Shown piece by piece: positions 7,673 through 16,549 of a stretch of DNA of 64,000 nucleotides. The notes below the pieces were generated by a model, which ran no database searches, was not told where the DNA came from, and saw only the letters and a list, made by a program, of their open reading frames with translations. The stretch is from Ureibacillus aquaedulcis (GTDB taxonomy: Bacteria > Bacillota > Bacilli > Bacillales_A > Planococcaceae): the NCBI RefSeq assembly GCF_030418165.1, contig NZ_JAUHTQ010000009.1, positions 78,101-142,100 on the forward strand, read 5' to 3'. Each line of letters begins with the position of its first letter. The stretch's first letter is position 1. A program made the position numbers and the translations under genes.

Positions 7673-8479
7673 TTAGTTGAATTTTGCTTTGCGCTTTTCT
7701 AACAAGGCCGACACACCTTCTTTATAATCCGGCAGTTCAGTGACAATCCCCATTTTAGATGAAATATAATCTAGTGAAGAACGTAAACTCATAGTCTGAC
7801 TTTGATAAACTGCACGCTTAATAATACGCATAACCTCCTGTGGACCATTCCTTAGTTTCTCGACATAATCCTGAACAAAGGAGTCTAGCTCATCATCCTC
7901 TACAACAAAGGTTACCAATCCTTTTTCTTTTGCCTCCTCTGCCGATAAAACACGGGCAGTCCACAACAAATCCAGTGCTTGATCGATTCCCACTAATTTC
8001 GGTAAAAAATAAGCCCCTCCATCTCCCGGTACAATCCCGACATTGATATAGCTTTCCGAGAATTTGGCAGAAGCAGCGGCAATCCGAATATCGCACATTA
8101 ACCCCATATCCAGCCCTGCCCCCATTGCATAGCCGTGCATTTGGCAAATGACAGGCTTGTCAATTTCCTCCAAAAGAAGTGGAATACGCTGAATTTTCTT
8201 CCACAGAGAATTTTTTCTGGCAAGGCCAGTTGATGTGATATCCTCCTGACTTTCAAAAAATCCTTTTCCTGCGACCATCGCCTTGACATCACCGCCAGCA
8301 CAAAACGATTTGCCATTGCCTTTTACAAGAACAACTCTTATTGAATCATTATCCCGCACTTCTTCCAATGCCTGAGTCCAAAGTTGAATCATTTCCTCGC
8401 TGAAGGCGTTAAAACTCTCCGGCCGATTTAATGTAATTGTTGCAATCCCGTTATTCACTTCAAATAGTAAGTCCGCCAT
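7673..8479 (-). CDS. Crotonase-family enzyme (enoyl-CoA hydratase/isomerase)
   Basis: A 268-residue crotonase-fold protein with the oxyanion-hole segments GKSFCAGGDVKAM (about 55-67) and GYAMGAGLDMGLMCDIR (about 115-131). In rat enoyl-CoA hydratase the two catalytic glutamates are in GGGCE and QPE. Here the aligned residues are Asp (GAGLD) and Tyr (SESYI), so it may not be a standard hydratase. PGDGG further on keeps an acidic group near the pocket. It is the last gene of a three-gene operon with two acyl-CoA dehydrogenases, which suggests the second step of a beta-oxidation-like route on an unusual acyl-CoA. AGGAGGAG precedes the ATG. Confidence 0.85.
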   Translation of the reverse strand: MADLLFEVNNGIATITLNRPESFNAFSEEMIQLWTQALEEVRDNDSIRVVLVKGNGKSFCAGGDVKAMVAGKGFFESQEDITSTGLARKNSLWKKIQRIPLLLEEIDKPVICQMHGYAMGAGLDMGLMCDIRIAAASAKFSESYINVGIVPGDGGAYFLPKLVGIDQALDLLWTARVLSAEEAKEKGLVTFVVEDDELDSFVQDYVEKLRNGPQEVMRIIKRAVYQSQTMSLRSSLDYISSKMGIVTELPDYKEGVSALLEKRKAKFN

Positions 8480-8494
8480 TGATACAACTCCTCC

Positions 8495-9547
8495 TTAACT
8501 ATGTTCAACATGTTTTTTCTTTGTTAACTCTTCCCAAAGGGTGTTTGTTGAATGAATCCACTTATTAGCCAATTCTTTTTTCCAATACTTTTCATGGAAA
8601 TCCTCGTCCCGCCATGCCCACAATCTGCGTGTATAGTGATGTAATCGGTGTTCATGCGTGACCCCGATTGCTGCATGGACTTGGTGTGCACTTGTTGCCA
8701 CTATGCGGCTGGCATCATCAAGTTTTAACCTGGCAAAGGCTACTTCATCATTTACATCACCTTCTACGAGTAGTGCAATGATATTTTCCAGTGCCGCAGC
8801 TGAAAGTGCTTGCTCTCCAGCTAAAATGGCAAGATGTTGCTGTACTAATTGGAATCGGTGGATTGGACGACCAAATTGTTCACGTTCTTTACTGAACTGC
8901 ACCGCTAACTCAAATGCGCGATCGATTGCGCCCACCATTTTGCTTACTGTAACTACGGTCTGTAATTTTGCAAAGAATTCACGCTGCTGTTCTGTGAGGG
9001 GGTAACTTACTAGTATGTTGGCATCGGTGAATTTGATGTGATCTCTTGGCTCTGCTGCTAAGTTGGTATGGTTTTCTATTGTTGCGTCCTTTAAATCGAT
9101 TAAAATTAAGGACTCTTTCCCTTGCTCCGCTCCGAGTGTCACGAGCTTTTCAGCGTATCTCGCCCAAGGGACATGCTTTAGGCTGCCGGTAGCCTTCCCT
9201 TCCATAATATCTAAAGGCTTTGCGGCAATATGAATGGTTGATAACTCGCTACGAGGTTGAATATTACTATTTTCTAAAATAAGGTTGGCCAGTGTATGTT
9301 CGATAAACGGAATCGGTACGGCATATTTCCCAACTAACCGATACAAGTGAAAGAGGTCCTCATAGTCCCCACCTGCACCACCTTGTTCTTCTTTTATGGC
9401 AACTTTTTCAATTTCATTTTCCAGTAGGAGCTGCCAAACATCTTCTCCCCACTTTCCCGCTTCCAACAAATCGACCGTTTCTTTTTCCACCTTTTCCTTG
9501 AACATTCTTTCTACGACATCGACAATCATATCCTTCATTTCACTCAT
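8495..9547 (-). CDS. Acyl-CoA dehydrogenase-like protein, small subunit type
   Basis: A 350-residue acyl-CoA dehydrogenase family protein, shorter than the usual 380. The C-terminal FAD-binding half is recognisable (KEREQFGRPIHRFQLVQQHLA, HQVHAAIGVTHEHRLHHYTRR), while the middle is diverged and lacks a clear WITNG-type FAD motif and catalytic Glu. Such a partner next to a complete dehydrogenase resembles the heterotetrameric FadE pairs of actinobacteria. Its ATG overlaps the TGA of the upstream gene (ATGA), implying coupled translation. A second in-frame ATG three codons later has a better-spaced site. Confidence 0.82.
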   Translation of the reverse strand: MSEMKDMIVDVVERMFKEKVEKETVDLLEAGKWGEDVWQLLLENEIEKVAIKEEQGGAGGDYEDLFHLYRLVGKYAVPIPFIEHTLANLILENSNIQPRSELSTIHIAAKPLDIMEGKATGSLKHVPWARYAEKLVTLGAEQGKESLILIDLKDATIENHTNLAAEPRDHIKFTDANILVSYPLTEQQREFFAKLQTVVTVSKMVGAIDRAFELAVQFSKEREQFGRPIHRFQLVQQHLAILAGEQALSAAALENIIALLVEGDVNDEVAFARLKLDDASRIVATSAHQVHAAIGVTHEHRLHHYTRRLWAWRDEDFHEKYWKKELANKWIHSTNTLWEELTKKKHVEHS

Positions 9548-10686
9548 CCTGCCAACACTCCCTTCGCGATAATGCCATATAGCACCTCGGATGTTCCCCC
9601 GCGAATTGTAAAGCCCGGTGCATGAAGTGTGGATTCTGCCAGGAAACGATCTAGTGCACGATCCGCTTTAAGGTGTGGATACACATCCAGCAACAATCGA
9701 ACAACTTCAGGAATTTTCTGTTCAAATTTCGTACCCACACTTTTTACCAAGGCTGCTGGCACACTTACTTCTCCACCTTCTTCCAGTACTTTGGCAACAC
9801 CTATTGATAGATTTCGCAAACTCCATAATTCTGCTACAAGTTTGGAGGCTTGCGCTAAACCTTCAATATTTTGCTGCCGTTTAAGCTCCTCCATTGCTTC
9901 ATTCAGCAATGGGAAAGTACTTAAAATACGCTCTGGCCCACTACGTTCAAATGCCAATTCAGCAAGCCCTTGTGTCCACCCGTTTCCTAATGTGCCAACG
10001 ACCATCTCGTCCGGGACAAACACGTTATCAAAAAATACATCATTAAAATGATGTTCGCCTGTTAGATAATGAATGGGCGTAATGGTTACACCCTCAGATT
10101 CCAGGTTGATAATTAATTGACTCAAGCCTTGGTGTTTCTTTTCCTTTAAGGGTTCGGTGCGAACGAGTGTTACCATATAATGTGCATCTTGGGCGTTGCT
10201 CGTCCATGTCTTTGCACCATTAACAATCCAGCCACCTTCCACTTTTTCAGCTTTCGTTCGAACCGAGGCAAGATCCGAACCACTATTAGGTTCACTTAAC
10301 CCAATGGCAAAGAAGCATTCCCCTTTTATGATTTTGGGTAAGAAGAAATTCTTTTGAACCTCCGTCCCAAACCTCATTAGCAAAGGCCCTGTCTGACGAT
10401 CGGCGAACCAGTGCGCTGCAACCGGTGCTCCAATGGCCAAAAATTCCTCCGTTAAAATATATCGGTCAATCGAACTTCGTTCAGCGCCGCCATATTCTTT
10501 TGGCCAAGTCAACCCAATCCAGCCCTGCTCAGCAATCAATTTGGAAAATCCCGGATCGCTTCCACTTAACCAGGAATCACATTTTGTTTGAAAAGACCCC
10601 TTTTGCAGCTCTTCTTGCAAGAATGTCCGAACCTCTTGTCTGAATAGTTCTTGCTCCTTTGTAAATTGAACAGTAGGTAATTTCAA
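9544..10686 (-). CDS. Acyl-CoA dehydrogenase, large subunit type
   Basis: A 380-residue flavin acyl-CoA dehydrogenase. It has GLTWPKEYGG near residue 70, the FAD/substrate segment AIGLSEPNSGSDLAS (about 125-140), WIVNGAKTWTSNAQ, and LAFERSGPERIL carrying the likely catalytic glutamate. It oxidises an acyl-CoA to the enoyl-CoA and passes electrons to ETF. The start is TTG 10684-10686, with AAAGGGG placed correctly; the frame is open further upstream only by chance. It is the first gene of the operon with the two downstream genes. Substrate cannot be told from sequence alone. Confidence 0.87.
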   Translation of the reverse strand: MKLPTVQFTKEQELFRQEVRTFLQEELQKGSFQTKCDSWLSGSDPGFSKLIAEQGWIGLTWPKEYGGAERSSIDRYILTEEFLAIGAPVAAHWFADRQTGPLLMRFGTEVQKNFFLPKIIKGECFFAIGLSEPNSGSDLASVRTKAEKVEGGWIVNGAKTWTSNAQDAHYMVTLVRTEPLKEKKHQGLSQLIINLESEGVTITPIHYLTGEHHFNDVFFDNVFVPDEMVVGTLGNGWTQGLAELAFERSGPERILSTFPLLNEAMEELKRQQNIEGLAQASKLVAELWSLRNLSIGVAKVLEEGGEVSVPAALVKSVGTKFEQKIPEVVRLLLDVYPHLKADRALDRFLAESTLHAPGFTIRGGTSEVLYGIIAKGVLAG

Positions 10687-10739
10687 TCCAGCCACCCCTT
10701 TTACGAAATTCTTGTGCAATCCTTTCGCTGTATAAATAG

Positions 10740-10767
10740 TGTATATTTTCAGAATATTGAACGTCAA
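10740..10767 (-). promoter_or_regulatory. Candidate sigma-A promoter of the acyl-CoA operon
   Basis: TTGACG (10762-10767), 16-base spacer, TATACA (10740-10745). It lies 54 bases before the TTG start of the first dehydrogenase gene. Confidence 0.5.
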
Positions 10768-10973
10768 TGGATTTTAGACAAATAATTTACATTAGATAGA
10801 AGTATATTGTTTATAATAGAAAATTCTTTCGACGCCTTCTTTCATTGTAAATATGTATAGATTATTTGTTTGTGGTAGTAGGCTAAGTGCTGGATGACCT
10901 AACATATGAGGAAATAAGTTGATAATTTTCGGGGCTCGGAATCTGTTGCATAAAGATTGCTTTTATTTATCCT

Positions 10974-11014
10974 TTTTAAAAAAGATGTCCCAAAGCAATG
11001 CTTTTAGGGACATC
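10974..11014 (-). terminator. Terminator of adhA
   Basis: GATGTCCC (10984-10991) pairs with GGGACATC (11007-11014), with more pairing inside (AAAGC/GCTTT). On the minus strand six T residues follow. Confidence 0.88.
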
Positions 11015-11050
11015 CTACAAGTTACTATGAAAAACTATTAATTATCGATC

Positions 11051-12091
11051 TCACATTGTGCTTGTGTCAATTACGAATCGGTACTTTACATCTGAAGCTA
11101 ATACTCGTTCATAGGCTTCGTCAATTTGGTCGGCTGAAATTACCTCGATTTTTGGCGTTATGCTATGTTTTGCACAGAAGTCCAACATTTCCTGTGTCTC
11201 ACGAATACCTCCTATCATGGAACCAGCATATGAACGACGGTGACCGATTAGATTGATCACACTTAGTGAGACTGGTTCTGCAGGAGCACCAACGTTTACC
11301 AGAGTGCCATCAACAGCAAGAAGTCCTAGATATGCATCCAGGTTAATCTTTGCACTTACTGTGTTGATAATAAGGTCAAAACGTCCGGCAAGTTTCTCGA
11401 AGGTTTCAAGATCACTTGTAGCATAATAATCATCCGCGCCTAATTCCAGACCATCCTCTTTTTTCTTCAATGTTTGCGACAATACCGTCACTTCGGCTCC
11501 CATCGCATGTGCAATTTGAACAGCCATATGACCAAGACCACCCATTCCTACGACCGCAACTTTTTTACCGGGACCTGCATTCCAATGATTCAATGGTGAA
11601 TAAGTTGTTATACCTGCACAAAGTAGTGGTGCTGCAGCATCAAGCTCCATGTTATCCGGAATTCTGAGTACGAAATTTTCTGTTACGACAATATGGGTAG
11701 AATAGCCGCCTTGAGTAGGCTCTCCGTATTTGTCGACAGCTGCGTAAGTGTCAGTTTTTCCATTGTGGCAGTATTGCTCTTCTCCATTACGACAATGCTC
11801 ACAATCTCCGCAGGAATCCACCATGCACCCAACCCCTACACGATCTCCTATTTTATATTTTGTAACAAGAGGTCCTACAGCTGTCACAACTCCGGCAATC
11901 TCATGTCCGGGAACAAGAGGATAATTTACTGGTCCCCATTCTCCGTGAGCAGTATGAATATCAGAGTGACAGATCCCAGCATATTGAATTTCTATCAGTA
12001 CATCATGCGAGTCCAGATCGCGCCGTTGAATCTCAGCTGGTCGAAATGGTTTATCAGGACCATCCACAGCCCGTGCTTTAGCAGTTATCAT
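11051..12091 (-). CDS. adhA: Zinc-dependent NAD(P) alcohol dehydrogenase, AdhA type
   Basis: A 346-residue medium-chain alcohol dehydrogenase of the cinnamyl-alcohol class. [15 protein letters not shown] provides the catalytic zinc Cys, GHEIAG follows, and the structural zinc loop is C-x2-C-x2-C-x7-C within residues 95-115. The nucleotide-binding loop is GMGGLGHMA. The block [18 protein letters not shown] and the overall match to Bacillus AdhA are close. AdhA removes reactive aldehydes such as formaldehyde or methylglyoxal. The ATG at 12091 has TTGGAGG upstream. A divergent MerR regulator and a MerR-type promoter with a 19-base spacer support aldehyde-induced control. Confidence 0.9.
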   Translation of the reverse strand: MITAKARAVDGPDKPFRPAEIQRRDLDSHDVLIEIQYAGICHSDIHTAHGEWGPVNYPLVPGHEIAGVVTAVGPLVTKYKIGDRVGVGCMVDSCGDCEHCRNGEEQYCHNGKTDTYAAVDKYGEPTQGGYSTHIVVTENFVLRIPDNMELDAAAPLLCAGITTYSPLNHWNAGPGKKVAVVGMGGLGHMAVQIAHAMGAEVTVLSQTLKKKEDGLELGADDYYATSDLETFEKLAGRFDLIINTVSAKINLDAYLGLLAVDGTLVNVGAPAEPVSLSVINLIGHRRSYAGSMIGGIRETQEMLDFCAKHSITPKIEVISADQIDEAYERVLASDVKYRFVIDTSTM

Positions 12092-12206
12092 AAAAAAACC
12101 TCCAATAATAGTATTCTTCACAAGAGTGCAGTAGGACAGGTATAAAAGAAGAAGTTTTTTATACTTGTTCATTCCTGTCTACCCTACTTTTTCCTCTTAT
12201 CTATTA

Positions 12207-12237
12207 ATGTTAATACTTAGAGTTAACTCGAGGTCAA
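12207..12237 (-). promoter_or_regulatory. MerR-type adhA promoter with operator in a 19-base spacer
   Basis: TTGACC (12232-12237) and TAACAT (12207-12212) are separated by 19 bases, the long spacer typical of MerR-activated promoters. The spacer holds the palindrome GAGTTAACTC (12220-12229). The 13-mer GAGTTAACTCGAG (12220-12232) occurs again at 12308-12320, before the regulator gene. Confidence 0.75.
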
Positions 12238-12307
12238 TGCATTAATTTCATTTTTGGTGCCACTTTGATACTTAGAAAATAACCTGATAGAATTCTTCGC
12301 TATAATA

Positions 12308-12320
12308 GAGTTAACTCGAG
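12308..12320 (+). promoter_or_regulatory. Second AdhR-type operator, at the regulator's own promoter
   Basis: GAGTTAACTCGAG is identical to the site in the adhA promoter. It begins two bases after a TATAAT box (12301-12306), so the regulator probably controls its own transcription. Confidence 0.65.
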
Positions 12321-12349
12321 CTCTATTTGCTTAGTAAAGGAGATAAAAA

Positions 12350-12760
12350 ATGAAGACATATTCTATCAGCGAGGTTGCTAAAATACTGAATCTTACCGTG
12401 TACACATTACGTTATTACGATAAAGAAGGTCTTATGCCATTTATAGAACGAACATCCAGCGGAATCCGAATGTTTAAAGAAACCGATATCGATGCTTTAA
12501 GAATTATTGAATGCTTGAAATCAACAGGTATGCCGATCAAGGAGATTAAGAACTTCATTGATTGGTGTTCAGACGGAGATTCCACTTTGCAACAGAGATA
12601 CAACATGTTTATAGAAAGAAAGGCTACGGTAGAGGCACAAATGGAAGAACTAAAAAAAACATTGGAACTTATTGAGCACAAGTGTTTCTATTACGAGACT
12701 GCATTGGAAGCCGGAACAGAAGATATTCATAAAAAGAATAAAATAGAGATTACATATTAA
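12350..12760 (+). CDS. adhR: MerR family regulator, AdhR-like
   Basis: A 136-residue MerR protein. It has the N-terminal winged helix (YSISEVAKILNLTVYTLRYYDKEGL), RMFKETDIDAL, and a C-terminal coiled coil (about 75-120), without an effector domain. A cysteine in FIDWCSDGD sits near where AdhR/NmlR proteins carry their thiol sensor of electrophiles, so aldehyde sensing by thiol modification is plausible. It is divergent from adhA, with identical 13-base operators before both genes. AAAGGAG precedes the ATG. Confidence 0.85.
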   Translation: MKTYSISEVAKILNLTVYTLRYYDKEGLMPFIERTSSGIRMFKETDIDALRIIECLKSTGMPIKEIKNFIDWCSDGDSTLQQRYNMFIERKATVEAQMEELKKTLELIEHKCFYYETALEAGTEDIHKKNKIEITY

Positions 12761-12765
12761 CAAAA

Positions 12766-12815
12766 GAGCCCAGAAGTTTCCCATTAATCGGATCAATAAA
12801 ACTTTTGGGCTCCAT
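12766..12815 (+). terminator. Terminator-like hairpin after adhR
   Basis: GAGCCCAGAAGTTT (from 12766) pairs with AAACTTTTGGGCTC (ending 12812) with one mismatch. The following T content is modest. Confidence 0.6.
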
Positions 12816-12988
12816 TAATTATCGTCTTAATGAACGATACTTTACGACTGTTCGAAGTATGGATGAGTGCATACATATTCAATAACCCCCTTCTTCTTAA
12901 TTAGTGGATATTTATCTTTAGGTAATCCATAAGTTTTTACCTTTCGAATTGAGAACAGGTCATTTCTGAAATAAATAGAATTTTCAAA

Positions 12989-13043
12989 TTGACATTTTGT
13001 GGAGAACTAGCATATTCTATATATGAACATATGCTCATATATA
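12989..13043 (+). promoter_or_regulatory. czrA-czcD promoter and ArsR/SmtB-type operator
   Basis: TTGACA (12989-12994), 18-base spacer, TATTCT (13013-13018). It is overlapped by a 26-base inverted repeat at 13018-13043, made of half-sites TATATATGAACAT and ATGCTCATATATA with one mismatch. ATATGAACA...TGCTCATAT is the classic 12-2-12 site of zinc-sensing ArsR repressors, placed at the expected transcription start. Confidence 0.85.
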
Positions 13044-13064
13044 GAAACTAAAGGAGTGAACATA

Positions 13065-13400
13065 TTGAGTGAAGAACAAAAATTTAAAGTGACATTCAAT
13101 GAAGAGACGCAGCATTTGGATGAAGAGACGTTGTTTGTCGTTTCTCAAACATTCAAGGCATTAAGCGACCCAACCAGAATACGAATTTTGAACTTATTAT
13201 GTACGGGCGAACATTCCGTTAATGAAATTGCCGAGACCCTAAATTTAAGCCAATCGAGTGTCTCCCACCAATTACGATTCTTGAAGAATTTAAGATTAGT
13301 TAAATATAGAAGAGCCGGAACCACTTTATTTTATTCTGAAGACGATGAACACATCATGAATTTATTGAAGCAGGCTATTGAACATGCGACACATCATTAA
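13065..13400 (+). CDS. czrA: ArsR-family zinc-responsive repressor, CzrA
   Basis: A 111-residue winged-helix repressor with the DNA-reading segment [15 protein letters not shown]. The C-terminal helix carries D-x-H-x10-H-x2-H (within [20 protein letters not shown]), exactly the alpha-5 site of CzrA/SmtB that binds Zn(II) or Co(II) and releases DNA. The start is TTG 13065 with AAAGGAGTG upstream, rather than the earlier ATG inside the operator. It is followed 17 bases later by the efflux gene it controls. Confidence 0.92.
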   Translation: MSEEQKFKVTFNEETQHLDEETLFVVSQTFKALSDPTRIRILNLLCTGEHSVNEIAETLNLSQSSVSHQLRFLKNLRLVKYRRAGTTLFYSEDDEHIMNLLKQAIEHATHH

Positions 13401-13417
13401 TATAAGGGGATGTTAAG

Positions 13418-14365
13418 ATGGGACACGATCATGGACATGACCATACACATGGTGCAAATAAAAAGACATTGAAGATAAGCTTTATTTTCATTACAGCCTA
13501 TATGATTATTGAAGCAGTTGGCGGATTTATGACCAACAGTCTTGCGTTGCTGTCCGATGCAGGACATATGCTGAGTGATGCTGTATCACTTGGAATTGCA
13601 TTACTTGCTTTAACACTTGGAGAAAAAGCCGCTAACTATCGTAAAACCTATGGATATAAACGATTTGAAATACTGGCCGCTGTTCTTAACGGGGTAACCC
13701 TTATCTTAATTGCGCTTTACATTTTCTATGAAGCCATTCAGCGTTTTCAAAATCCACCTGAAGTCGCTTCTGCAGGGATGTTGATCATTTCTTCCATTGG
13801 CCTGGTTGTAAATATTGTTGTTGCCTGGATTATGATGCGTGGTGGAGACGTAGAAGAGAACTTAAATATGCGCGGTGCCTACATGCATGTGATCAGCGAT
13901 ATGCTGGGTTCGATTGGTGCCATAATCGCCGCACTGCTTATCATTGTCTTCGGTTGGGGCTGGGCAGATCCACTTGCAAGCGCCATTGTTGCCGCCCTTG
14001 TCTTACGCAGCGGCTACTATATTACGAAGTCGGGACTTCATGTACTGATGGAAGGAACGCCTCAAAATATAGAAATGGACAATGTCATCCAAACAATCAA
14101 AAATACAAAAGGGATACAAAGTGTCCATGACTTGCATGTCTGGTCGATTACAAGTGGGTTAAATGCCCTCTCCTGCCATGCCGTTGTGAGTGGTGAAATG
14201 TCGATTACCGATAGTGAAAAATTGCTCCATAAAATCGAACATGATCTTGCACACCAGAATATCCACCATATGACGATTCAATTAGAAACGTCTGCCCATC
14301 CGCATGACAACACGATTTTATGTAAAGCGAAAGCTGAAGCATCCGGACACCATCATCATCATTGA
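13418..14365 (+). CDS. czcD: CDF-family metal efflux transporter, CzcD
   Basis: A 315-residue cation diffusion facilitator with six membrane helices and a cytosolic C-terminal domain (about 210-300). The transport-site motifs are present as HxxxD pairs: SDAGHMLSDA in helix 2 and HVISDMLGS in helix 5. The His-rich N-terminus (HDHGHDHTHG) and the His4-plus C-terminus are typical zinc-handling tails. It exports Zn, Co or Cd in exchange for protons or potassium. It is in one operon with czrA and shares the operator at 13018-13043. Confidence 0.92.
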   Translation: MGHDHGHDHTHGANKKTLKISFIFITAYMIIEAVGGFMTNSLALLSDAGHMLSDAVSLGIALLALTLGEKAANYRKTYGYKRFEILAAVLNGVTLILIALYIFYEAIQRFQNPPEVASAGMLIISSIGLVVNIVVAWIMMRGGDVEENLNMRGAYMHVISDMLGSIGAIIAALLIIVFGWGWADPLASAIVAALVLRSGYYITKSGLHVLMEGTPQNIEMDNVIQTIKNTKGIQSVHDLHVWSITSGLNALSCHAVVSGEMSITDSEKLLHKIEHDLAHQNIHHMTIQLETSAHPHDNTILCKAKAEASGHHHHH

Positions 14366-14390
14366 TGTATAGCTAATTAAAATCTAGAAA

Positions 14391-14430
14391 CCCAGTTACT
14401 TTCGCCTATGAATTTAGCTGGGCTTCTATT
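14391..14430 (+). terminator. Terminator after czcD
   Basis: AGAA-CCCAG (around 14391) pairs with CTGGG-C-TTCT (from 14418), followed by ATTTTT. It lies between czcD and the convergent LysR gene. Confidence 0.6.
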
Positions 14431-14463
14431 TTTGCTTTCTATTTCTTAACAAGCTAGAACCGT

Positions 14464-15357
14464 TTATAATTCATGATCTACCTTGTCTTCTTTTACTAAT
14501 TCCAAAAATACGTTTAATGCTTTCGTTTTGAATGGGGATCGCAAGGCAACCGAAAATTCCCTTTTCATGGGCAATTGTTTAACATCTATAATTTTCATTG
14601 TGCCTATTGTACACTCTTTGCGAATTGCCCACCAGGAAAGCAGACTTATCCCAAGGCCTGCTTCGACTGACTCTTTAATTAATTGCGTGCTTCCAAACTC
14701 CAGAGTTTTTTTCGGAACAAGCCCATACGAACCAAACATTTTTTCGGTTATTTCCCTAGTGCCTGACCCGTTTTCCCTTACAATCCACGTTTCCTCTGCG
14801 AGTTCTGCCAAGTTCATATCACCGTTCCTTTTAGACAATCTATGTTTTGGTGAAGCTACAACATACATGGCATCCTCTGCAAAAGGTTCAATTAATAGAT
14901 GATTATCTTCGATTTCCCCTTCTATGATTCCTACATCCAATTGATGTTTTCGAACTAATTTTGCAATTTCTTTCGTATTGCCGATTGTTACGGTCGGAAT
15001 AATCAAGGGATATTGCTCATGCATTTTTTTAATCACATGCGGCAAAACATATTCCCCATAGGAGTAACTGGCACCAATTGAAATCGATCCACTCGTTTTA
15101 TTGGTTAAATCATCTATTAAATAATTCATTTTTGTATAGATACCTAATATCTCCTTGGCGTGGTGATAGACAATTTCTCCCGCTTTATTTAAGCGCACAT
15201 ATTTATTGCTGCGCTCCAGTAATTTTGTTCCCATTGTACGCTCAAATGTTTGGATGTATTGGCTTACTGCAGGTTGCGTCATATGTAATTTTTCTGCTGC
15301 ACGCGAGAAGTTTTCCATCTCTGCTACCGTAACAAAAACACGTAATTGTTGGTCCAT
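14464..15357 (-). CDS. LysR family regulator (YeiE/CysL-like)
   Basis: A 297-residue LysR protein with an N-terminal HTH (FSRAAEKLHMTQPAVSQYI) and a substrate-binding domain (about 90-290). It is divergent from the YeiH-type exporter, the same arrangement as yeiE-yeiH, so it probably controls that gene in response to a small anion or sulfur compound. A perfect 15-base palindrome with T-N11-A character lies 43 bases before its start. GGGGGAGAG precedes the ATG. Confidence 0.87.
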   Translation of the reverse strand: MDQQLRVFVTVAEMENFSRAAEKLHMTQPAVSQYIQTFERTMGTKLLERSNKYVRLNKAGEIVYHHAKEILGIYTKMNYLIDDLTNKTSGSISIGASYSYGEYVLPHVIKKMHEQYPLIIPTVTIGNTKEIAKLVRKHQLDVGIIEGEIEDNHLLIEPFAEDAMYVVASPKHRLSKRNGDMNLAELAEETWIVRENGSGTREITEKMFGSYGLVPKKTLEFGSTQLIKESVEAGLGISLLSWWAIRKECTIGTMKIIDVKQLPMKREFSVALRSPFKTKALNVFLELVKEDKVDHEL

Positions 15358-15399
15358 TCCCTCTCTCCCCCTTATCGACCATTTTTTACTATATTAATT

Positions 15400-15414
15400 T
15401 ACTTATAATAAGTA
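15400..15414. promoter_or_regulatory. LysR-type operator between regulator and exporter
   Basis: TACTTATAATAAGTA is a perfect inverted repeat with T-N11-A inside, as LysR boxes have. It lies between the divergent genes. Confidence 0.6.
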
Positions 15415-15477
15415 TAACAAATAATAATTTTCCTTATAGCTATAGAAGGATTAGTCTGAAATAAAGGTGGTGATAAG

Positions 15478-16524
15478 ATGAGCACGGAATTCACTCAGGA
15501 AAATGAGGAATTTACTCAACATCAAAAGAAATCCTCATCTTATATGAAATGGATCGGCGGCATTGGCTTTACTTTTTTTATTGCTCTTTTAGGCTTTTTG
15601 TTGGCAAAAACTCCTGGATTTGATCATGTTGGTCAGCTGGCATCCGCCATTGTGATAGCCGTCTTGTATCGGCAATTCTTTGGTTACCCTGAAATTCTCC
15701 GTTCAGGCATAGCCTTTTCCTCAAAAAAACTGCTGCGATTTGCGATTATTTTGTATGGACTCAAGCTTAATATAGGTACAGTCTTACAGGATGGCCTAGG
15801 CTTGCTTGCTCGAGATATCGGAGTCTTAGTCTTTGCTATCATCGTTACAGTATGGCTGGCTAAATTATTGAAAGCGGATAAAAATATATCGCTGCTTCTT
15901 GGCGTAGGGACAGGAGTTTGTGGCGCTGCCGCAATTGCTGCTGTTGCACCAATCGTGAGGTCAAAAGATGAAGATACAGCTTTAAGCGTTGGTATTATTG
16001 CATTAGTTGGTACGGTTTTTGCCATAACTTATACAATTTTACGGCCCTTCCTGCCATTATCAGACGAAGAGTATGGCATTTGGACCGGAACAAGCTTGCA
16101 CGAAATTGCCCATGTTGCGTTGGCCGCGGCACCAGGTGGCCAGGAAGCTCTCGCTATGGGTTTACTTGCAAAATTAGGTCGGGTGTTTTTACTTGTCCCA
16201 CTTTGTTTCCTTTTCATGTACATCATGAAGAAGAAGGCGACTGGGGAAGAAAACGCTGATGCGAAGATTGAATTCCCCTGGTTTTTAATTGGATTCATCT
16301 TGATGAGCCTGGTGGGTAGTTTTGTTATAGGATCAATTATTCCAGTATCAGGTGAAATTCTAGATGGCATTTCCAGTTTAACAACCTGGTTACTAACGGC
16401 AGCGATGGTCGGGCTTGGGTTGAATGTGAATCTTCGAGATTTGCGCACAAAAGCATTAAAACCTTTAATCGCGATGGGGATTACATCGATTTTCCTCTCC
16501 ATTTTAACTTATTTTATTGTATAA
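15478..16524 (+). CDS. YeiH/UPF0324 family membrane exporter
   Basis: A 348-residue polytopic membrane protein with about ten helices. Recognisable family blocks are FGYPEILRSGIAFSSKKLLRFAIILYGLKL, GVCGAAAIAA, GTSLHEIAHVALAA and MVGLGLNVNLRDL. The family (PF03601) is annotated as a putative sulfate or sulfite exporter, but the substrate is not firmly known. A polar N-terminal tail of about 25 residues precedes the first helix. The ATG follows AAGGTGGTG. It is divergent from its LysR regulator. Confidence 0.88.
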   Translation: MSTEFTQENEEFTQHQKKSSSYMKWIGGIGFTFFIALLGFLLAKTPGFDHVGQLASAIVIAVLYRQFFGYPEILRSGIAFSSKKLLRFAIILYGLKLNIGTVLQDGLGLLARDIGVLVFAIIVTVWLAKLLKADKNISLLLGVGTGVCGAAAIAAVAPIVRSKDEDTALSVGIIALVGTVFAITYTILRPFLPLSDEEYGIWTGTSLHEIAHVALAAAPGGQEALAMGLLAKLGRVFLLVPLCFLFMYIMKKKATGEENADAKIEFPWFLIGFILMSLVGSFVIGSIIPVSGEILDGISSLTTWLLTAAMVGLGLNVNLRDLRTKALKPLIAMGITSIFLSILTYFIV

Positions 16525-16549
16525 GTAAGAGCTTGTTAACCGAAAGAAA

